The position numbers were made by a program, and so were the translations under genes. From positions 1 to 43,700 of the forward strand of contig QIKP01000004.1 of NCBI GenBank assembly GCA_003233055.1: a stretch of DNA of 43,700 bases, read 5' to 3'. Source of the DNA: Planctomycetaceae bacterium (GTDB taxonomy: Bacteria > Planctomycetota > Planctomycetia > Pirellulales > Lacipirellulaceae). Below are positions 39,201-43,700 of the stretch, in pieces; the first letter of the stretch is position 1; the number at the start of each line of letters is the position of its first letter. The notes under the pieces are model-generated. The model was given only the letters and a program-made list of their open reading frames with translations, had not been told where the DNA came from and searched no databases.

Positions 39201-42200
39201 GGGAACACCCGAGGTGGTGGCCGCGTACGGGGGAAATCAAAAGCCGAAAGCGGAAAGTCGAAATCAGCAGGGCTCGAAATCGGGGATGCTCCGCTCCTAC
39301 ACCGGTGAAGCCCTGCTGCCCGTTCTGCAGGGCGACCCTGTGGCCAACGGGAAGCCCAGAAAAGTAAAGCGAGCGGTTCCCCAGACGACCCATATCGAAG
39401 TTCGTGGCGCGGCGCAGCATAATTTGCGAGGTGTCGATGTCAAAATCCCGCGAGAGCAGTTCACCGTCTTTTGTGGGCCGAGTGGATCGGGAAAAACATC
39501 GCTCGCGATGGATACGATCTACGCCGAGGGGCAGCGGCGGTACGTTGAGAGCCTGAGTTCCTACGCTAGGCAGTTCGTCGGCCAGATGCAAAAGCCGGCG
39601 CTCGATCACATCGAAGGCCTCTCACCCGCGATTGCCATCGAACAGCGAAGTGGCGGCCACACCCCCCGGTCGACGGTCGGCACCGTCACCGAAATTTATG
39701 ACTACTTCCGAGTCCTGTTCGCGCGCCTGGGTGAGCCCCACTGTCCCGAGTGCGAATTGCTCATTGGCACCCAAACGGTCGATGACATCGTCGACAAAAT
39801 TCTCTCGGAGCCGGAAGGAACCAAGCTCTATCTCCTGGCACCGATCGATGTGGAAGTTGGCGAACAGTACGAAAAACGGTGGTCCGAGCTGAGCGACCAA
39901 GGCTACCTGCGCGTTCGAGTCGATGGCCAGACCTACTCGCTCGACGATCCGCCGCAACTTACGCGACGAAAGAAGCACGAAGTGGCGGTGGTGATCGATC
40001 GTCTCTCCGTTCGGGCGCAGGGACGGGGGCGACTGGCGGAGAGCGTGGAGAACGCGCTGGCTGTGGGCAAAGGGGTAGCGGGCGTCGCGTTTGTCGACGA
40101 CTCGGTCCCGGAGCCTCGCTGGCGGACGAAGACCCATAGCCAGCACCTTGCCTGCGAGTCATGTGGTCGGAGTTTTACTCGGCTCACCCCCCACAATTTT
40201 TCGTTCAATAGTTCGCTCGGCTGGTGTCCGTCGTGTGAAGGGCTCGGGACACAGGTCGGTGCCAATCCTGCGGCATTGATCCGCGATGGAGGGATGTCGC
40301 TCGCCGAGGGAGTTCTTTTGCTTTGGCCTCATCTGGCATCGCCTCTTTCTCAAGCGATGCTCCAGGCCCTTCACCACCACACACGCATCCCACTCGACGT
40401 GCCGTACAACAAACTGAGCGCCAAGCAGCGCCGCGTCGTACTGTACGGCACGGGTGACGAGTGGATTGATGTGGAGTCCAAGGAGCCGCTTACGGGGAAA
40501 AGTGTCAAGAAATCTCGCAACCAAAAGTCTTCCGCCGCCAACCCCCAGCCCCTCCGCTTTCAGTTCAAAGGCCTCTACCCCGCACTGGAGGAAGCCTCCC
40601 GGTTATCGACGCGACTTCGGGCAGCGCTCGAGCATTTGGTCGACGAGATCGAATGTAGCGAGTGTGGCGGAAGTCGACTGAAGGACGACGCCTCGGCAGT
40701 CCGCTACCGCGGGCAAACGCTCGAGCAAATTGCCCACACGCCCCTGGGCGAGCTGGTCACCACCCTCCGTAAGTGGAAGCTGACGGGACGAGAAAAAAGG
40801 GTGGCGGGAGAACTGGTCAAGGAGATCAACAACCGGCTGACCTTCCTCGTGGACGTCGGACTCGATTATTTAACGCTCGGCCGCAGCGCACCGACGCTCT
40901 CCGGTGGCGAATCGCAGCGCATCCGACTGGCAAGCCAAGTTGGCAGCGGGCTGGTGGGAGTGCTCTACGTCCTCGACGAGCCAACCATTGGCCTTCATCC
41001 TCGTGACAATACTCGGCTCATCGCGGCGCTCCACAAGCTCCGCGATTTGGGCAATACGCTCCTCGTCGTCGAGCATGATCGTGAGGTGGTCGAAAGCGCG
41101 GACGCGCTGCTGGACTTTGGTCCGGGTGCGGGAAAACTGGGGGGCCAAATCGTCGCGCGAGGGACACCCCAAGAAGTCGCCAAGAAACGGGCGAGCGTTA
41201 CAGGGCCCTACCTGAGTGGGAAAAAGTCGATCCCGATTCCGAGCAACCGACGTATCGAAGGGGGAAGCCGGACGACGAAAGCCTCTTCCCCAACGCCCCT
41301 TCCCCCCTCCCCCTTCCTGAAAATTATCGGTGCCCGCCACAACAACCTCAAAGAGCTAACGGTAGCGATCCCGCTCGGAGTGCTGACGGCCGTCACAGGG
41401 GTTTCGGGGAGTGGGAAAAGTTCGCTGATTGAGGACGTACTCCACGCGACGCTCGCCCGATCACTTCACCGCGCGAGCACGGTACCAGGAGCCCACGATA
41501 CGATCGAAGGTGTCGAGAAGATCAACAAAGTGATTCGGGTCGACCAGCGCCCGCTCGGCAATACCCCGACTTCGAATCCCGCGACCTACACCGGCATGTT
41601 TGACCTGATCCGGCAGCTCTTTGCGCAGTTGCCGGCGTCCAAATTGCGAGGCTACACGGCTCGGCAGTTTAGCTTCAACGTCGCGGGAGGGAGGTGCGAT
41701 GCGTGCGAGGGAGCGGGTGAATTGTGTGTCGAGATGCACTTTTTACCCGACGTGTGGGTCACTTGCGACGTTTGCAAGGGAGCTCGATACAACCCCGACA
41801 CGCTCGCGGTCAAGTACCGAGGAAAGACGATCGCCGACGTGCTGGCGATGAGTTGTCAGGAAGCGGTTAGCTTGTTTGAGAACATTCCGAAAATCTGGCG
41901 AACCCTTCAAACACTTTGTGATGTGGGGCTCGACTACCTCACGCTAGGCCAAAGTGCGCCGACCCTCTCGGGTGGCGAGGCGCAGCGCGTCAAGCTGGCT
42001 GCCGAACTCGCCCGGCCTGACACGGGGCAAACCCTCTACCTTCTCGACGAACCGACGACCGGCCTCCACTTCGATGACCTCGCCAAGCTGCTTCATGTGT
42101 TGCATCGGCTCGTCGATTTGGGGAATTCCGTGGTGGTGATCGAGCACAATCTTGATGTCATCAAGACAGCCGATTGGATCATCGACATCGGACCCGAGGC

Positions 42201-43374
42201 AGGCCGCGACGGCGGAAGCGTGGTCGTGGCGGGGACGCCGGAGGACGTGGTCGAGGAAAAGGGAAAATTAGTGAAAGGAAAAGGAAAGAAGCCGATCGTC
42301 TCGCATACGGCTATCGCACTGGCGCCGGTGCTTGCTGCGGGCCCCTACAAGAAACGTGCGATTTATGATCCGAATGCCATGGATGCCGTTCGGAAAGGCG
42401 ACCTTGATTTGGAGCAAGTCGGTCGCGATACGAAGATGCCTTGGGAATCGGACGGGCGGCGGTGGCACCTGACCGATCGGGTGGCTCGTGACGGGGGGGA
42501 CTGTCACTGGGAAGGCGAGATTCTCGCTCGAATGGAGCAGAGAATTCACGAGGTGGGTGAATTTGCCGAGACGAACTGGAATCACCGCTCGGTGGTCGAG
42601 ATCACGGGCGAGACGAAGTCAGATGGTTGGTTTTTTCACGCCCTGACCGGCGACAAGTGGCTCGTGACGCTGAAGTTCCGGACTGCCAAACGAACCTTTG
42701 ACCGCGATCAATTGCTCTCCGATCTCGCATTGCCTCCCCTGAACGACATGGAGGACATCGAAGCGTACGGACGGGGGCCACGAGTGAAGTGCAAAAATTT
42801 GGCCGGGCCATGGCAGGAAGTACAAATCGCCGCCAACTCGCTTCACGAAATCGACACGCCCGAATTTTGGCGATTCGTCGAAAGGGCCGTCGAGGGATTC
42901 CGCCAGTTTACCGATCGCATCGAAAAAAATCCCGAGCAGTTGATGCCTTGGAAGGTTCTGGGCCAAAAGTGGCACACCGCCCGAAAAGGTTTTTCCCCGG
43001 GGAAAAAAGTCGCCTGGCCGCCCGAAATGCTGGAGGAATTGCTGGAAATTCTCAACGACGTGGCTCCCAAGGGGCAGTTTTTGTGGAACAACAAAGTACT
43101 GGTTCATTTGATGGTTGCCGGAGGGAGCGACCCGTGGGCCACCGTCATCACCAAGAGACCCGAGAATGTCGAGCTCATTCTCAATGGTCCCAAGGGGGCT
43201 TTCCAACTCGGACGAGTCGCCGATCTGGCTGCGAAACAAGCCCTCGACAACGACCCCGAAGATCGCGACCGCGTGCGGCTCTACTTCCAGTCGCCTGAAG
43301 ACCTGCACCGGGGCAACCTGGAAGAGTTTTTGAAAGAACACCTGGATACGGTACTGGGCGCGGGAGTCGGGTAG
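36271..43374 (+). CDS. uvrA: Giant tandem UvrA with C-terminal extension
   Basis: Nucleotide excision repair damage-recognition ATPase, 2367 residues from the ATG at 36271 (a TTG ten codons upstream is less likely); normal UvrA has about 950. It holds two complete UvrA copies. Copy A covers about residues 1-1030 and copy B about 1040-2020. The four Walker A lysines are K39, K706, K1075 and K1716. Copy B's first P-loop is GPSGSGKTS, the other three are GVSGSGKSS. All four LSGGE signatures and DEP(S/T)xGLH motifs are intact. Both copies keep the CxxC pairs (CTHC/CLTC and CEAC/CPIC; CESC/CPSC and CDAC/CDVC). The last 335 or so residues are unassigned. Chlamydial UvrA is also a tandem duplication. 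Confidence 0.95.
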   Translation: MPASDIVIKGAREHNLRDVDVVLPRNKLICLTGVSGSGKSSLAFDTLYAEGQRRYVESLSTFARQFLGQMPKPDVDHLSGLSPSISISQKSSGNNPRSTVGTITEIYDFLRVLYARVGQGHCPSCDRPITAQTREQILGHILSLPPKTKFALLAPVVRQQKGEHRDLFEDLQKQGYVRARVDGQVVPLAQEHSLDRQMRHNIEVVIDRLTLGPNIRGRLGEAVDTALRLGDGNVIVAPESDSKQETGVPAKTTSKRRRVSLQPGDIALSSQFACTHCRLSFEAPTPQLFSFNSPQGMCLTCDGLGEYFSFDPEQLIPDLSRSFSQGAITLIGKWKDLGRWKRHIYKGVAATIERKQGLEEGTLLETAWQELSQELQAMWLWGTGDEHITFTWRAGQSGQKYGGQFEGIIPDLLDKYRSSKSASQIKKLESYMRVMHCTDCGGHRLNPQARAVRLTTLSPQFKSRPSLSLPEVSNLPVSDAAEFFADLALQGPHALIATEVLKEIRGRLGFLTNVGLEYLSLGRTAPTLSGGESQRIRLAGQIGCGLVGVLYILDEPSIGLHPRDNDRLLATMEQLRDMGNTVVVVEHDEETMRAADHLIDFGPGPGVKGGYVVAKGSVADLAKSKKSVTGAFLSGKRKIEIPQRRRMVECETPKGTEPGQGDPALRDPATKFLKVIGARHNNLKNVDFEIPLGKFVCVTGVSGSGKSSLVSDILMEALRRDLMNGKGEPGAHDRIEGIEHLDKVISIDQSPIGRTPRSNPATYIKVFDEIRKLYAQIPESKRRGYKPGRFSFNVAGGRCEACDGNGANKLEMDFLADIWVTCPICEGHRFNRETLGVLYKGKSISDVLEMDIQQALVHFEAITPIHHRLGTLHAVGLDYLKLGQPSPTLSGGEAQRVKLARELVKKSTGSTLYVLDEPTTGLHFADIELLLQVLHNFVDAGNTVLVVEHNLDVIKTADWIIDVGPEGGCEGGRVVVAGTPEVVAAYGGNQKPKAESRNQQGSKSGMLRSYTGEALLPVLQGDPVANGKPRKVKRAVPQTTHIEVRGAAQHNLRGVDVKIPREQFTVFCGPSGSGKTSLAMDTIYAEGQRRYVESLSSYARQFVGQMQKPALDHIEGLSPAIAIEQRSGGHTPRSTVGTVTEIYDYFRVLFARLGEPHCPECELLIGTQTVDDIVDKILSEPEGTKLYLLAPIDVEVGEQYEKRWSELSDQGYLRVRVDGQTYSLDDPPQLTRRKKHEVAVVIDRLSVRAQGRGRLAESVENALAVGKGVAGVAFVDDSVPEPRWRTKTHSQHLACESCGRSFTRLTPHNFSFNSSLGWCPSCEGLGTQVGANPAALIRDGGMSLAEGVLLLWPHLASPLSQAMLQALHHHTRIPLDVPYNKLSAKQRRVVLYGTGDEWIDVESKEPLTGKSVKKSRNQKSSAANPQPLRFQFKGLYPALEEASRLSTRLRAALEHLVDEIECSECGGSRLKDDASAVRYRGQTLEQIAHTPLGELVTTLRKWKLTGREKRVAGELVKEINNRLTFLVDVGLDYLTLGRSAPTLSGGESQRIRLASQVGSGLVGVLYVLDEPTIGLHPRDNTRLIAALHKLRDLGNTLLVVEHDREVVESADALLDFGPGAGKLGGQIVARGTPQEVAKKRASVTGPYLSGKKSIPIPSNRRIEGGSRTTKASSPTPLPPSPFLKIIGARHNNLKELTVAIPLGVLTAVTGVSGSGKSSLIEDVLHATLARSLHRASTVPGAHDTIEGVEKINKVIRVDQRPLGNTPTSNPATYTGMFDLIRQLFAQLPASKLRGYTARQFSFNVAGGRCDACEGAGELCVEMHFLPDVWVTCDVCKGARYNPDTLAVKYRGKTIADVLAMSCQEAVSLFENIPKIWRTLQTLCDVGLDYLTLGQSAPTLSGGEAQRVKLAAELARPDTGQTLYLLDEPTTGLHFDDLAKLLHVLHRLVDLGNSVVVIEHNLDVIKTADWIIDIGPEAGRDGGSVVVAGTPEDVVEEKGKLVKGKGKKPIVSHTAIALAPVLAAGPYKKRAIYDPNAMDAVRKGDLDLEQVGRDTKMPWESDGRRWHLTDRVARDGGDCHWEGEILARMEQRIHEVGEFAETNWNHRSVVEITGETKSDGWFFHALTGDKWLVTLKFRTAKRTFDRDQLLSDLALPPLNDMEDIEAYGRGPRVKCKNLAGPWQEVQIAANSLHEIDTPEFWRFVERAVEGFRQFTDRIEKNPEQLMPWKVLGQKWHTARKGFSPGKKVAWPPEMLEELLEILNDVAPKGQFLWNNKVLVHLMVAGGSDPWATVITKRPENVELILNGPKGAFQLGRVADLAAKQALDNDPEDRDRVRLYFQSPEDLHRGNLEEFLKEHLDTVLGAGVG
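42361..43374 (+). other. Unassigned C-terminal domain of the giant UvrA
   Basis: Starts after the copy B linker at about YDPNAMDAVRKGDL. It has a Trp-rich N-terminal half (MPWESDGRRWHLTDRV, EFAETNWNHRSVVEI, GWFFHALTGDKWLVTLKF) and a C-terminal half with EMLEELLEILNDVAP, then DPWATVITKRPENVELILNG, which vaguely resembles MmcQ/YjbR-type folds. No zinc motif or ATPase motif is present. Its role is unknown. Confidence 0.6.
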
Positions 43375-43455
43375 TTCCCCGGTTCGCGGGGAGTTGCTTT
43401 TGAGTGGCGACTTTTCCTTCCCCGCTTTTTCCCACCAGCATGTGGAGCTACAAAG

Positions 43456-43700
43456 ATGCCAACACGGACTATCGAATGGATGGGCGACGCAACGGGCCAC
43501 CTCCGCCTGCTCGATCAAACCCGCCTGCCGACAAAGACCGCTTATCTCGATTGCCGTACCGTCGACGACGTTTGGTGGGCCATCAAAAAACTCTCGGTCC
43601 GCGGCGCGCCGGCCATTGGTATTGCCGCCGCGTATGGCGTTGTCATGGCGGCTGGTGACGCGCGCGACGACTTGTCGATCGCTTGCAACCATCTGGCTAC
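43456..43700 (+). CDS. mtnA: S-methyl-5-thioribose-1-phosphate isomerase (partial)
   Basis: The first 81 codons; the gene runs past the window end. The start MPTRTIEWMGDATGHLRLLD and the motif SVRGAPAIGIAAAYG are typical of MtnA, the aldose-ketose isomerase of the methionine salvage pathway, related to eIF2B subunits. It lies 81 bases after uvrA on the same strand. The catalytic Cys and Asp are beyond the window. Confidence 0.9.
   Translation, partial: MPTRTIEWMGDATGHLRLLDQTRLPTKTAYLDCRTVDDVWWAIKKLSVRGAPAIGIAAAYGVVMAAGDARDDLSIACNHLA

Overview
The window looks like a chromosomal segment of a planctomycete, most likely of the Pirellulaceae type. The evidence is a Tat-exported DUF1501 protein next to a DUF1549/DUF1553 protein with a CAQCH haem-type motif, a secreted SHD1-type protein, a giant tandem UvrA (a feature also known in Chlamydiae, the sister group in the PVC superphylum), GTG/weak Shine-Dalgarno starts and many short dispersed intergenic repeats. 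No plasmid, phage, CRISPR or transposase gene is visible.

Positions 574-15639 (minus strand) hold the classical translation/transcription supercluster. Read in transcription order it is tRNA-Thr(TGT), tRNA-Tyr(GTA), tRNA-Gly(TCC), tRNA-Thr(GGT), tuf, tRNA-Trp(CCA), secE, nusG, rplK, rplA, rplJ, rplL, rpoB, rpoC. The tRNA-tuf part has the same order as the E. coli thrU-tyrU-glyT-thrT-tufB operon. A good sigma70-like promoter sits just upstream of the first tRNA. NusG has a long acidic N-terminal extension, SecE has extra membrane segments, and several spacers carry short degenerate tandem repeats.

Positions 15903-19379 (minus) hold an aldo/keto reductase, a small basic lineage-type protein whose 3' end is a copy of a 91-bp dispersed repeat, a small signal-peptide protein, and a DtxR/MntR-type metal regulator. 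Positions 19534-26669 (plus) hold an alpha/beta hydrolase of the haloalkane dehalogenase/OleB type, a CitG-family protein with a GC-rich repeat inserted in frame, a 6-pyruvoyl-tetrahydropterin synthase/QueD family enzyme, cheX, fliG and mutS. Positions 27445-29301 (minus) hold a CBM9-like protein and alanine dehydrogenase. Then rplM-rpsI (plus) end in a textbook intrinsic terminator.

Positions 31043-35157 (plus) hold the SHD1 protein and the DUF1549/1553 plus DUF1501 pair. A methyltransferase lies on minus at 35264-36139. From 36271 to 43374 a single 2367-residue UvrA contains two complete UvrA copies plus an unassigned C-terminal domain of about 335 residues. The window ends inside mtnA.

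Most of the window is housekeeping DNA. The least explained signals are the 91-bp structured repeat (three copies, one forming the C-terminus of a protein), the C-terminal domain of the double UvrA, the in-frame palindromic insert in the CitG-family gene, and the tandem hairpin repeats around ribosomal protein genes. I do not see a clear new multi-gene system such as a defence or biosynthetic island.
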